NCBI RefSeq assembly: GCF_004327355.1
Contig: NZ_QJUM01000018.1
Span: forward strand, 62,001-126,000
Direction of reading: 5' to 3'
Source: Phytopseudomonas dryadis
Lineage (GTDB): Bacteria; Pseudomonadota; Gammaproteobacteria; Pseudomonadales; Pseudomonadaceae
DNA length: 64,000 nt
How positions within the stretch are numbered: position 1 is the stretch's first letter; the number at the start of each line of letters is the position of its first letter. Under the pieces are notes generated by a model. That model had not been told where the DNA came from, did not search any database, and worked only from the letters and a program-made list of their open reading frames with translations. Made by a program: the position numbers and the translations under genes. Shown in pieces: positions 20,042-28,110 of this stretch.

Positions 20042-20920
20042 TCAACCCAGCAGCGTACGCACGTAGCGCAGCATGTCCGGCGCGCCGGCATGGCACAAGC
20101 CTTCGCCCAGCGCCGAGGCTTGCGGCGAGTGCTTGGGCAGCAGCAGGAATTCCGGTGCGCCGGCGCTGCGCAACAGCGCCAGGCGGGCATAGGGCACGTC
20201 GTGTTCCATCAGCAGGCGCATGAAGGTGGCGTCGCTCCAGGCGGCTCCCGGCATGGCCAGCGCATGGTAGCGCCGCTCCAGTTCCTCGAGGCCCCGGGGG
20301 CTGATGCTGTAGTGGGCCAGCTCGGCGGGCAGGCTGACCTCCAGCCCCCGGCGGCGCGCGTAGACCACGGCACAGGCAAAGGCATCGATATGCTGCTCGC
20401 CGGCCCAGAACAGCCGCTCGCCACGCCAAGCGGCCTGGTACAGGCTGATGGGGCCGGCGCCGAGAAAACCGGGCAGGGGCTTGCTCAGGGTGCGGACGAA
20501 GTCCTTGTAGCTGATGATGCGGATCTGCCGGCACTGTTCGCTGGCGGCATAACGCTCGAAACTGTCATGCAGCGCCTGGCTGGGGTCGCAGGCGACCAGG
20601 CCATCGACCTGCCGCAGGTCGATGGCCTCCAGTTGCCGTTGCTCGACCTCGACCAGGCCGACCAGGGTGGCGTGCGCCTCGGCCTTGTCTTCCTGGACGG
20701 GGCCGGACAGGGCGCCCCGGGGCAGATCCCTGAGGCGCTGCAGCGGTAGGCCGCTTTGCCAGCAGATGTTGTCGGTGAAGGGTGCGATGGCGGCAAAAGG
20801 CAGTTGCAACTGGCTGGCGCTTTCGGCGATCTGCCGTGAACCGCGGCCGAGCAAGCCTACACGCTGGGCCAGGGCGGCCAGGCGTGAACTCAGGGAGAGC
20901 GGATGTTCGGGCAGACTCAT
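20042..20920 (-). CDS. Uncharacterised Pseudomonas protein (possibly DUF6685)
   Basis: A 292-residue soluble protein without signal peptide or membrane segments. The ATG at 20920 (MSLPEHPLSLSSRLAALAQR) is preferred over a longer frame beginning at 21013, whose extra residues look non-coding. Characteristic stretches are LRDLPRGALSGPVQEDKAEA and IISYKDFVRTLSKPLPGFLGAG. I recall similar Pseudomonas proteins placed in DUF6685 but am not certain. No catalytic motif is evident, and the neighbours do not suggest a role. Confidence 0.75.
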   Translation of the reverse strand: MSLPEHPLSLSSRLAALAQRVGLLGRGSRQIAESASQLQLPFAAIAPFTDNICWQSGLPLQRLRDLPRGALSGPVQEDKAEAHATLVGLVEVEQRQLEAIDLRQVDGLVACDPSQALHDSFERYAASEQCRQIRIISYKDFVRTLSKPLPGFLGAGPISLYQAAWRGERLFWAGEQHIDAFACAVVYARRRGLEVSLPAELAHYSISPRGLEELERRYHALAMPGAAWSDATFMRLLMEHDVPYARLALLRSAGAPEFLLLPKHSPQASALGEGLCHAGAPDMLRYVRTLLG

Positions 20921-21106
20921 GACGGCGTGTGTGCTCCAGTGTGCCTGCAGCAGTGTGGCAGAGGCTCCCATGAGTTGCACGGATGGCGTCGGCGAAAATG
21001 CGGCGCCGCCCATCGGCGGTGCCCGTGGCGCCGGATGGCGTCGCGCGGGACGCTCGTCGTCAGGCTCTGTGGCAGAATCGGATCATTCATCTACGAAGGT
21101 GCTTCC

Positions 21107-21328
21107 ATGCCCAGTCTGGTGTTGGATATCGCGTTACCGGCCGAACGCATGCGCGCGGTCTATCTCGGGCAGGCCAACCGGATCCAGGTGTTCAGCCGCG
21201 ATGGTCGCCGGGTGAGTATACCGGCTCATCATTTTCGCCCGTTTCTGACCCACGAGGGCATCTACGGTTCCTTCGAGCTGCAGTTCAACCCCGCCGGCGA
21301 GCTGCTCAGCCTGCGCCGCCTGCCTTGA
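21107..21328 (+). CDS. DUF2835 family small protein
   Basis: A 73-residue protein (MPSLVLDIALPAERMRAVYL to FNPAGELLSLRRLP) with the conserved pattern RVSIPAHHFRPFLTHEGIYG of DUF2835. The start at ATG 21107 has GAAGGTG upstream. It lies 73 bases before pyrD, and a TATAAT box for pyrD lies in the gap, so the two genes may have separate promoters. The function is unknown; the compact beta-rich pattern suggests a small PilZ- or SH3-like fold, which is speculative. Confidence 0.85.
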   Translation: MPSLVLDIALPAERMRAVYLGQANRIQVFSRDGRRVSIPAHHFRPFLTHEGIYGSFELQFNPAGELLSLRRLP

Positions 21329-21354
21329 GCCTCGCCTGGGCGGTGTGGGGCGGC

Positions 21355-21360
21355 TATAAT
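21355..21360 (+). promoter_or_regulatory. Consensus -10 box of pyrD
   Basis: A perfect TATAAT lies 41 bases before the pyrD start codon. No good -35 hexamer is visible at 16-18 bases upstream, in very GC-rich sequence. Confidence 0.65.
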
Positions 21361-21401
21361 CCGCGCCTTTCGATTTCGCCACTGACGAGCTGAGCCTGCC
21401 C

Positions 21402-22430
21402 ATGTACAACCTGGCCCGCGAGCTGCTGTTCAAACTGTCCCCGGAAACCGCCCACGAGCTGTCCATCGACCTGATCGGTGCGGCTGGTCGGCTGGGGCTT
21501 GCCGGGCGCCTGAGCAAGGCACCGCACAGCCTGCCGGTGACGGTCATGGGCCTGCAGTTCGCCAATCCGGTCGGCCTGGCCGCCGGCCTGGACAAGAATG
21601 GCGATGCCATCGACGGCTTTGCCCAGCTGGGTTTCGGTTTCGTCGAGATCGGCACCGTGACCCCGCGGCCGCAGCCGGGCAATCCGAAACCGCGGTTGTT
21701 CCGTTTGCCCGAGGCCGAGGCGATCATCAATCGCATGGGCTTCAACAACCATGGCGTCGATCACCTGCTCGAACGGGTGCGCGCGGCGAAGTTCAAGGGC
21801 GTGCTGGGCATCAATATCGGCAAGAACGTCGATACGCCGGTCGAGCGCGCGGTGGAGGACTACCTGATCTGCCTGGACAAGGTCCATGCCCACGCCAGCT
21901 ACGTCACGGTCAATGTCAGCTCGCCGAACACCCCCGGCCTGCGCAGCCTGCAGTTCGGCGATGCGCTGAAGCAGTTGCTCGAGGCCCTGCGTCTGCGGCA
22001 GGACGAGCTGGCCCTGGCCCATGGACGCCGCGTGCCGCTGGCGATCAAGATCGCCCCGGACATGAGCGACGAGGAAACCGTGCAGGTGGCCAAGGCCCTG
22101 CTGGAGACGGGCATGGATGCGGTCATCGCCACCAACACCACACTGAGTCGCGAAGGGGTCGAGAACCTGGCTTTCGCCAACGAGGCCGGCGGGCTGTCGG
22201 GCGCGCCGGTACGCGACAAGAGCACCCATACGGTCGCCGTGCTGGCGGGCGAGCTGGGCGGGCGGCTGCCGATCATCGCCGCTGGCGGGATTACCGAAGG
22301 ACGCCATGCCGCGCAGAAGATCGCCGCGGGCGCGAGCCTGGTGCAGATCTATTCCGGGTTCATCTACAAGGGGCCGGCGTTGATCCGCGAGTCGGTGGAT
22401 GCGATCGCGGCGGCGCGTCCGCGGGGTTGA
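21402..22430 (+). CDS. pyrD: Dihydroorotate dehydrogenase (quinone), class 2
   Basis: A 342-residue class 2 dihydroorotate dehydrogenase. The N-terminal amphipathic helix ([20 protein letters not shown]) for membrane and quinone contact is followed by the FMN barrel: [45 protein letters not shown] (catalytic Ser region), and IIAAGGI near the C-terminus. It oxidises dihydroorotate to orotate in pyrimidine synthesis, passing electrons to ubiquinone at the inner membrane. Convergent with rmf. Confidence 0.97.
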   Translation: MYNLARELLFKLSPETAHELSIDLIGAAGRLGLAGRLSKAPHSLPVTVMGLQFANPVGLAAGLDKNGDAIDGFAQLGFGFVEIGTVTPRPQPGNPKPRLFRLPEAEAIINRMGFNNHGVDHLLERVRAAKFKGVLGINIGKNVDTPVERAVEDYLICLDKVHAHASYVTVNVSSPNTPGLRSLQFGDALKQLLEALRLRQDELALAHGRRVPLAIKIAPDMSDEETVQVAKALLETGMDAVIATNTTLSREGVENLAFANEAGGLSGAPVRDKSTHTVAVLAGELGGRLPIIAAGGITEGRHAAQKIAAGASLVQIYSGFIYKGPALIRESVDAIAAARPRG

Positions 22431-22435
22431 AACGA

Positions 22436-22512
22436 ATGGCCGGGAGCCCGTTTTCAAGGTCGCGTGGCGACGGCCCGAAGGGTGGCCGCCAGGGATGGCA
22501 GGCCATAAAAAA
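22436..22512 (-). repeat. Terminator-linked repeat, copy B
   Basis: Read on the minus strand, 22512-22481 is identical over 32 bases to 18690-18721 and likewise begins inside the T-run of a terminator. Divergent similarity continues to about 22436 (GTCGCCACGCGAC, then GGGCTCCCGGCCATT). The matching position behind two unrelated terminators suggests a mobile or duplicated 3'-end element. Confidence 0.7.
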
Positions 22513-22531
22513 GGGCTCCCTTGGGGAGCCC
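22507..22531 (-). terminator. Rho-independent terminator of rmf
   Basis: On the minus strand GGGCTCCC (22531-22524) and GGGAGCCC (22520-22513) form a stem with a short loop, followed by six U (22512-22507). It ends rmf and, being near-symmetric, may also stop pyrD transcription. Confidence 0.88.
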
Positions 22532-22590
22532 CTGGGCTTGCGCCCGCCGCTCGGATGGAGCGTGCTTGGTGAAGTCGGTAGGTCCTGGGT

Positions 22591-22806
22591 TTAGCCGACA
22601 GCGTGAAGTTCGTTAAGGCGATGGATACCGGCGGTGCCGGTCAGTCCGTCCCAGTTGTCACCGCGGCCTTCGCGCCAGCCGTTCAACCAGGCCTGACGCA
22701 CGGACGGAAGAGTGAAAGGACACAGCTCGCGGGATTTACCATTGATGCCGTACTGATAGCCGCGCAGAAAAGCTCGTTCTAACGGATCACGCTTAAGTCT
22801 TCTCAT
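22591..22806 (-). CDS. rmf: Ribosome modulation factor
   Basis: A 71-residue basic protein with the Rmf pattern RDPLERAFLRGYQYGINGKS and LPSVRQAWLNGWREGRGDNW. Rmf binds 70S ribosomes in stationary phase and drives 100S dimer formation. It is a single-gene transcript between pyrD and rlmL; the start is supported by AGGGCAAC upstream. Its 5' region contains a stable hairpin (see next entry). Confidence 0.96.
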   Translation of the reverse strand: MRRLKRDPLERAFLRGYQYGINGKSRELCPFTLPSVRQAWLNGWREGRGDNWDGLTGTAGIHRLNELHAVG

Positions 22807-23227
22807 AGGGTGTTGCCCTCACTTGTTGACTGTTATGTCCCGTAGACCCCGTGGCGGGGTCAGGCAGAATGGTCTGCCGTCGGAGTCCGCTGCCGGCGTC
22901 GCGAGCCTCCTGTGCCAGCACCGTTGCAGCGCTGGCCTAGGTAGGTTTCTATCGAATGCTCGATGAGCTGTGAATGATCGTTTTGTCATAAGGACGTAAC
23001 GCTTTTGAGGGTGGGGCCATAAGCCTGTCCGACTGACCCGGGCGGTTTTCGGGCAAGCATTGATGACCGGGGCGTTTGCGTATGACGTGCTGGTCTTTTG
23101 CCATCGCGAATGGCTCTCGATTGCACGCGCCACTTATTCCGACGAAGGGTCGTCATGCGGCTTTTTGTCACTTATTTTCTGGTTGTGCCGCCCGTCGCGC
23201 GCAACCCACAACTGCCTGAGGCACTGC
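22807..23227. promoter_or_regulatory. 421-bp rmf / rlmL divergent leader region
   Basis: No gene is supported. On the rmf side GACCCCG-TGG-CGGGGTC (22845-22861) forms a seven-base-pair hairpin in the probable 5' untranslated region of rmf, 39 bases from its start. The rest is AT-richer than its surroundings and should contain the promoters of rmf (minus) and rlmL (plus). Open frames running upstream of rlmL have no family support. Confidence 0.5.
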
Positions 23228-25492
23228 ATGTCGGACGATTACGAACTCTTCCTCACCTGTCCCAAGGGGCTGGAAGGCCTGCTGCTCGAAGAGGCGCGCG
23301 GGCTCGGCCTCGAACAGGCGCGTGAACACACCTCGGCGATCCGTGGCATGGCCAGTATGGAGACGGCCTACCGTCTGTGCCTGTGGTCGCGCCTGGCCAA
23401 CCGCGTGCTGCTGGTGCTGGCGCGCTTCCCCGTGCGTGATGCCGAGAGCCTGTACCAGGGCGTGCTGAACGTCGACTGGTTCGAGCACCTGCAACCCGCC
23501 GGCAGCCTGGCCGTGGAGTTCAGCGGCAACGGCTCGGGCATCGACAACACCCATTTCGGCGCGCTGAAGGTCAAGGACGCCATCGTCGACAAACTGCGCC
23601 AGGCCGACGGTAGCCGCCCTGCGGTGGACAAGCTCACCCCCGACGTGCGGGTGCACCTGCGCCTGGATCGGGGCGAGGCGATCCTGTCCCTGGACCTGTC
23701 CGGGCACAGCCTGCACCAGCGCGGCTACCGCCTGCAGCAGGGGGCCGCGCCGCTGAAGGAAAACCTCGCCGCCGCGATCCTGATCCGCGCCGGCTGGCCG
23801 CGCATCGCCGCCGACGGCGGGGCGCTGGCCGACCCCATGTGCGGGGTCGGTACCTTCCTGGTGGAAGCGGCGCTGATCGCCGCCGATATCGCGCCGAACC
23901 TGAGCCGCGAGCAATGGGGCTTCAGCCACTGGCTGGGGCATGTGCCGGCGTTGTGGAAGAAGCTGCAGGGCGAGGCCCAGGAACGTGCCGCCGCCGGCCT
24001 GGCGCGGCCGCCGCTGTGGATTCGCGGCTATGAAGCCGATCCGCGGCTGATCCAGCCGGCGCGCAACAATATCGAGCGGGCCGGGCTGAGCGACTGGGTC
24101 AAGGTCTACCAGGGCGAGGTGGCGACCTTCGAGCCGCGTCCGGATCAGAACCAGAAGGGCCTGGTGATCTGCAATCCCCCCTATGGCGAGCGTCTGGGCG
24201 ACGAGGCGAGCCTGCTGTATCTCTATCAGAACCTCGGCGAACGCCTGCGTCAGGCCTGCCTGGGCTGGGACGCGGCGGTGTTCACCGGCGCCCCCGACCT
24301 GGGCAAGCGCATGGGCATTCGCAGCCACAAGCAGTACGCCTTCTGGAACGGCGCCCTGCCGTGCAAACTGCTGCTGATCAAGGTGCAGCCGGAACAGTTC
24401 GTCACCGGCGAGCGGCGCACGCCGCAACAGCGTGAACGCGAGCGCGAGCAGAGCGCGCTGCAGGCCGAGGCGCCGGCGCTCAACCGCAACGGCAATCCGC
24501 TCAAGCCGGTCCCGGCGGCTGCGCCGGTGGTCGAACAGGCGCGCCTGAGCGAGGGCGGGCAGATGTTCGCCAACCGCCTGCAGAAGAATCTCAAGCAACT
24601 GGGCAAGTGGGCGCGGCGCGAGGGCATCGACTGCTACCGCCTGTACGATGCCGACATGCCCGAGTACGCCCTGGCCATCGACCTGTACCACGACTGGGTG
24701 CATGTGCAGGAATACGCCGCGCCGCGTTCGATCGACCCGGACAAGGCCCAGTCACGTCTGTTCGATGCCCTGGCGGCGATCCCCCATGCCCTGGGCATCG
24801 ACCAGAGCAAGGTGGTGATCAAGCGTCGCGAGCGGCAGGCGGGCAGCAAGCAGTACCAGCGCCAGAGCAGCCAGGGGCAGTTCATGGAAGTCAGCGAGGG
24901 CGGCGTGAAACTGCTGGTCAACCTGACCGACTACCTGGATACCGGGCTGTTCCTCGACCACCGGCCGCTGCGCCTGCGCATCCAGAAGGAAGCGGCGGGC
25001 AAGCGTTTCCTCAACCTGTTCTGCTACACCGCCACGGCCAGCGTGCACGCGGCCAAGGGCGGGGCGCGCACGACCACCAGCGTCGACCTGTCGAAGACCT
25101 ACCTGGACTGGGCGCGGCGCAACCTCTCGCTCAATGGCTTCTCCGACAAGAACCGCCTGGAACAGGGCGATGTGATGAGCTGGCTGGCCGAGGATCGCGG
25201 CGAGTACGACCTGATCTTCATCGACCCGCCGACCTTCTCCAACTCCAAGCGCATGGACGGCGTGTTCGACGTACAGCGTGACCACGTGCAACTGCTGGAC
25301 CTGGCCATGGCGCGCCTGGCACCGGGCGGCGTGCTGTACTTCTCCAACAACTTCCGCAAGTTCCAGCTCGACGAGGGCCTCGCCGCGCGCTATGCGCTGG
25401 AAGAAATCAGTGCCTCGACCCTGGACCCGGACTTCGCCCGCAACGGCAAGATCCACCGCGCCTGGAAGCTGATGGCCAGATCCAGCAGTTGA
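23228..25492 (+). CDS. rlmL: Bifunctional 23S rRNA methyltransferase RlmL/RlmK
   Basis: A 754-residue fused methyltransferase. The N-terminal part has a THUMP region (about 45-155) and an RlmL domain with DPMCGVGTFL (about 202) and CNPPYGERLG (about 316-325), which makes m2G2445. The C-terminal RlmK domain (about 480-754) has NLFCYTATASVHAAKGGA and FIDPPTFSNSKR (about 665) and makes m7G2069. A charged linker rich in Arg and Glu joins the halves. The ATG at 23228 (MSDDYELFLTCPKG) is the conserved start; the frame upstream is spurious. Confidence 0.96.
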   Translation: MSDDYELFLTCPKGLEGLLLEEARGLGLEQAREHTSAIRGMASMETAYRLCLWSRLANRVLLVLARFPVRDAESLYQGVLNVDWFEHLQPAGSLAVEFSGNGSGIDNTHFGALKVKDAIVDKLRQADGSRPAVDKLTPDVRVHLRLDRGEAILSLDLSGHSLHQRGYRLQQGAAPLKENLAAAILIRAGWPRIAADGGALADPMCGVGTFLVEAALIAADIAPNLSREQWGFSHWLGHVPALWKKLQGEAQERAAAGLARPPLWIRGYEADPRLIQPARNNIERAGLSDWVKVYQGEVATFEPRPDQNQKGLVICNPPYGERLGDEASLLYLYQNLGERLRQACLGWDAAVFTGAPDLGKRMGIRSHKQYAFWNGALPCKLLLIKVQPEQFVTGERRTPQQREREREQSALQAEAPALNRNGNPLKPVPAAAPVVEQARLSEGGQMFANRLQKNLKQLGKWARREGIDCYRLYDADMPEYALAIDLYHDWVHVQEYAAPRSIDPDKAQSRLFDALAAIPHALGIDQSKVVIKRRERQAGSKQYQRQSSQGQFMEVSEGGVKLLVNLTDYLDTGLFLDHRPLRLRIQKEAAGKRFLNLFCYTATASVHAAKGGARTTTSVDLSKTYLDWARRNLSLNGFSDKNRLEQGDVMSWLAEDRGEYDLIFIDPPTFSNSKRMDGVFDVQRDHVQLLDLAMARLAPGGVLYFSNNFRKFQLDEGLAARYALEEISASTLDPDFARNGKIHRAWKLMARSSS

Positions 25493-25541
25493 ACGTGGTT
25501 CAGGCGTACCACCTATGCTTTCTTGAAGCTTGAAGCTTGAA

Positions 25542-25641
25542 GCCCGTAGCCTGGGTCGAGCGCAGCGATACCCAGGGCGATCTCCCGGGTGTCGCTGCGC
25601 TCGACCCGGGCTACCCCATGTTTACCTGGCGGCGCTCTTCG
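25542..25641 (+). repeat. Palindromic repeat, first copy, carrying a dacB tail
   Basis: About 97 of 100 bases match 25786-25885. The left part is an imperfect palindrome (GTAGCCTGGGTCGAGCGCAG facing its near-complement, ending CCCGGGCTAC). The right part (TTACCTGGCGGCGCTCTTCG) matches the last codons and stop of dacB, which lie in the second copy. So the repeat unit includes the 3' end of a gene. Confidence 0.85.
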
Positions 25642-25653
25642 TGTTTGTAGGCC

Positions 25654-25757
25654 GTAGGGTGGATGACGCTCTTTTCATCCACCATTGCGATTGCGGAGCG
25701 GTGGACGGATCGGGCCGCGCAGGTGAAGCGTCGGCTATGCGCCCCGATCCACCCTAC
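25654..25757 (+). repeat. REP-like palindromic element
   Basis: A 104-base element bounded by GTAGGGTGGAT (25654-25664) and ATCCACCCTAC (25747-25757), with further internal pairing. It lies between the two copies of the 100-bp repeat. The end sequence is common in Pseudomonas intergenic REP elements (from memory). Confidence 0.75.
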
Positions 25758-25785
25758 GTGAGGCCGCTATCGCCTTTGACTACAG

Positions 25786-25885
25786 GCCCGTAGCCTGGGT
25801 TGAGCGAAGCGATACCCAGGGCGATCTCCCGGGTGTCGCTGCGCTCGACCCGGGCTACCCCATGTTTACCTGGCGGTGCTCTTCG
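25786..25885 (+). repeat. Palindromic repeat, second copy, overlapping dacB 3' end
   Basis: This copy differs from 25542-25641 at three positions (T/C, A/C and T/C). Its right end covers the last 20 coding bases of dacB, including the TAA stop at 25866-25868. The two copies are 244 bases apart in direct orientation. Confidence 0.85.
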
Positions 25886-27314
25886 GCTGCTTGTAGAGAT
25901 CGATCAGCACCTGGTCGAGGATGGCCGAAGCGCCCCAGGGTTTCGGGTCGTTGAGGATGGCCACCACGGCCCAGCTGTTGCCGTTGCTGTCGCGGCTGAA
26001 GCCGGCGATGGCGCGCACGTTGTTCAGGGTGCCGGTCTTGATGTGGGCCTGGCCGGCCAGGGCGGTGTTGCGCAGGCGCTTGCGCATGGTGCCGTCCATC
26101 GCCACCAGCGGCATGGAGCTGATGAACTCGGCGGCGTAGGGGCTGTTCCAGGCGGCCTGGAGGATCCTGCCCATTTCCCGGGCGCTCAGGCGTTCGGCGC
26201 GGGACAGGCCGGAGCCGTTTTCCATCACCAGTTGCGAGGCGGTGATGCCCTTGCGCGCCAGCCAGGCGCGGATGGCGCGCTGCGCCGCCTTGGCATCGTC
26301 GCTGTCGGTTTCGTTGCGGTACTGCGCGCCGATGCTGAGGAACAGCTGGCGGGCCATGGTGTTGTTGCTGTACTTGTTGATGTCGCGAATGATCTCCACC
26401 AGGTCGGGCGAGAAGGCGCGGGCGAGCAACTGCCCGCTCTTCGGCACGTCGGCCAGGCGGTCCTTGCCCATGATGCTGCCACCCAGCTCCTTGAAGATGG
26501 CGCGTACGGCGCCGGCGGCATAGCCGGGATGATCCAGCAGCGACAGGTAGGTCTGCGCGCTGCAGCCGTCGGTCAGTTGCCCGGTGACGATCACCTTGGT
26601 GCCGTCGAATTCCTTCACCGGGTTGTAGCGCACGTCGGGCCAGGCCGGGCATTTGCCGGCCTTGAGCACCTTGACCTGGTTGTCCAGGGTCAGCCCGGCC
26701 AGGGGCGGCTCGGCGGCGACGCTGACCTTGCCGCCCTCGGCCCTGGCGATGAAGCGCAGCGCCTTGAGGTTGACCAGCAGCGAATCCGGGGTGACCAGGT
26801 AGGGTTTGTTGGCATCGCCGCCGTCGTCGTCGAACGCCGGCAGATCGGGCTGGATGAAGTGACTGCGGTCGAGCACCAGGTCGCCGGTGACCTGGCGCAC
26901 GCCGTTGGCGCGCAGGTCACGCAGCAGCAGCCAGAGTTTCTCCATGTTCAGCTTGGGGTCGCCGCCGCCCTTGAGGTAGAGGTTGCCATTGAGCACGCCG
27001 TCCTTGAGCGGGCCGTCGCTGTAGAACTCGGTCTTCCACTGGAAGGTCGGGCCGAGCAGTTCGAGGGCGGCGAAGGTGGTCACCAGCTTCATGGTCGAGG
27101 CCGGGTTGACCGACACATCGGCGTTGAAGATGGTGCCGTTGCCCGGGCCGGTCAGCGGCAGGGTCACCACCGACAGCGACTGGGTGCTGATCTTGTTGGC
27201 CTTCAGGCTCTGTATGACCGTGTTGGGCAGGCTGTTGCCAACGGCGGCGAATGCGGGGAGGGCGCTTGGCAGTAGCAGGGTGGCGATGGCCAGGTGGCGC
27301 AGCGTTCTGATCAT
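25866..27314 (-). CDS. dacB: D-alanyl-D-alanine carboxypeptidase/endopeptidase (PBP4)
   Basis: A 482-residue penicillin-binding protein 4 (class C). A signal peptide (IRTLRHLAIATLLLPSALP to AFA) is followed by the active-site motif STMK (Ser73-Lys76), a SNN triad in KYSNNTMARQL and KTG in HIKTGTLNN, the three serine-hydrolase motifs of the class, with the usual insert between the first two. It trims and cuts peptidoglycan cross-links in the periplasm; in P. aeruginosa its loss derepresses AmpC. The start at 27314 is chosen because the signal peptide begins there; the frame extends upstream without support. The last codons lie in a duplicated repeat. Confidence 0.95.
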   Translation of the reverse strand: MIRTLRHLAIATLLLPSALPAFAAVGNSLPNTVIQSLKANKISTQSLSVVTLPLTGPGNGTIFNADVSVNPASTMKLVTTFAALELLGPTFQWKTEFYSDGPLKDGVLNGNLYLKGGGDPKLNMEKLWLLLRDLRANGVRQVTGDLVLDRSHFIQPDLPAFDDDGGDANKPYLVTPDSLLVNLKALRFIARAEGGKVSVAAEPPLAGLTLDNQVKVLKAGKCPAWPDVRYNPVKEFDGTKVIVTGQLTDGCSAQTYLSLLDHPGYAAGAVRAIFKELGGSIMGKDRLADVPKSGQLLARAFSPDLVEIIRDINKYSNNTMARQLFLSIGAQYRNETDSDDAKAAQRAIRAWLARKGITASQLVMENGSGLSRAERLSAREMGRILQAAWNSPYAAEFISSMPLVAMDGTMRKRLRNTALAGQAHIKTGTLNNVRAIAGFSRDSNGNSWAVVAILNDPKPWGASAILDQVLIDLYKQPKSTAR

Positions 27315-27518
27315 GGGCAGAAACCCTCGAAACGAGGGGGGACAACGAAAAAACGCATGTACGAGCTCCCACAGCTGTTTGGGCGAGTGCTGGGCATCCA
27401 GATGCCGGGCATTATGCCCCATGCCCGCCCGCTCCGCGCCCTCGCCGGGTGCTTTTTCGCCCGGCGGGCGGGCTAAGCTGGTAGAGTGCCGCGCGTTATC
27501 ACTCTTGAGGATTGTCCC

Positions 27519-27860
27519 ATGGCTACCAACCGTTCCCGCCGTCTGCGCAAGAAACTCTGTGTGGATGAATTCCAGGAACTGGGGTTCGAACTGAACCTGA
27601 ACTTCAAGGATGGCTTGAGCGAAGAGGCCATCGATGCCTTCCTCGAGGCGTTCCTGCGCGATGCCATGACCGGCAATGGCCTGGGTTATGTCGGCGGCGA
27701 CGATTACGGCCTGGTGTGCCTGGCCAAGCGTGGCTCGGTCAGCGAGGAGCAGCGTGCCGCCGTCGAGGGCTGGCTCAAGGGGCGTAGCGAGCTGGCCGAC
27801 TTCAGCGCCACCGCGCTGATGGATGTGTGGTATCCGGAGAATCCGATCAACCCGGCCTGA
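27519..27860 (+). CDS. yggL: YggL family 50S-associated protein
   Basis: A 113-residue protein of the YggL (DUF469) family: RRLRKKLCVDEFQELGFELN near the start and LMDVWYPENPI near the end. The ATG at 27519 has TTGAGGATT upstream; the longer frame from 27486 crosses this site. E. coli YggL has been reported to bind the 50S subunit. It is divergent from dacB across about 200 bases and is followed at once by a repeat element. Confidence 0.9.
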   Translation: MATNRSRRLRKKLCVDEFQELGFELNLNFKDGLSEEAIDAFLEAFLRDAMTGNGLGYVGGDDYGLVCLAKRGSVSEEQRAAVEGWLKGRSELADFSATALMDVWYPENPINPA

Positions 27861-27865
27861 TCGCC

Positions 27866-28062
27866 TAATGCCGATCAGATAAGGTTTTTGTAGGAACAGG
27901 GGGTGCCCGCCGCCCGTGTGGGAGCGTCGACCTCGGCGCGATGCGCTTGCGGCCATCTCGCAAAATCCGTGGCGCGACCGCTATTCGCTGCGAGGTCGCA
28001 GCGCCTACAAGGCTAGGGCAAACCGCCGTTTCGCGGGCCGAATGCTTGACTGACTGGCATTG
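27866..28062 (+). repeat. MITE/REPIN-like element 1
   Basis: The element begins TAATGCCGATCAG (27866-27878) and ends CTGACTGGCATTG (28050-28062), an imperfect inverted repeat. Inside lies a REP pair: GGAGCGTCGACCTCGGCGCG facing CTGCGAGGTCGCAGCGCC. The head (GATCAGATAAGGTTTTTG) and tail (ACTGACTGGCATT) are shared with 41112-41313. No protein is encoded. It sits between yggL and the truncated sensor gene. Confidence 0.7.
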
Positions 28063-28110
28063 GCCTGATGGCCGCCGGCTCGGTCGCCGTTTCCACGTGC
28101 CGCGCGCTGC

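Noticed and set aside
23168..24703. A 511-codon minus-strand frame opposite rlmL
   Set aside because: No motif, composition typical of an antisense frame, and the plus strand encodes a recognisable RlmL.
25800..27275. A 491-codon plus-strand frame opposite dacB
   Set aside because: Antisense shadow of dacB, whose STMK, SNN and KTG motifs are intact.
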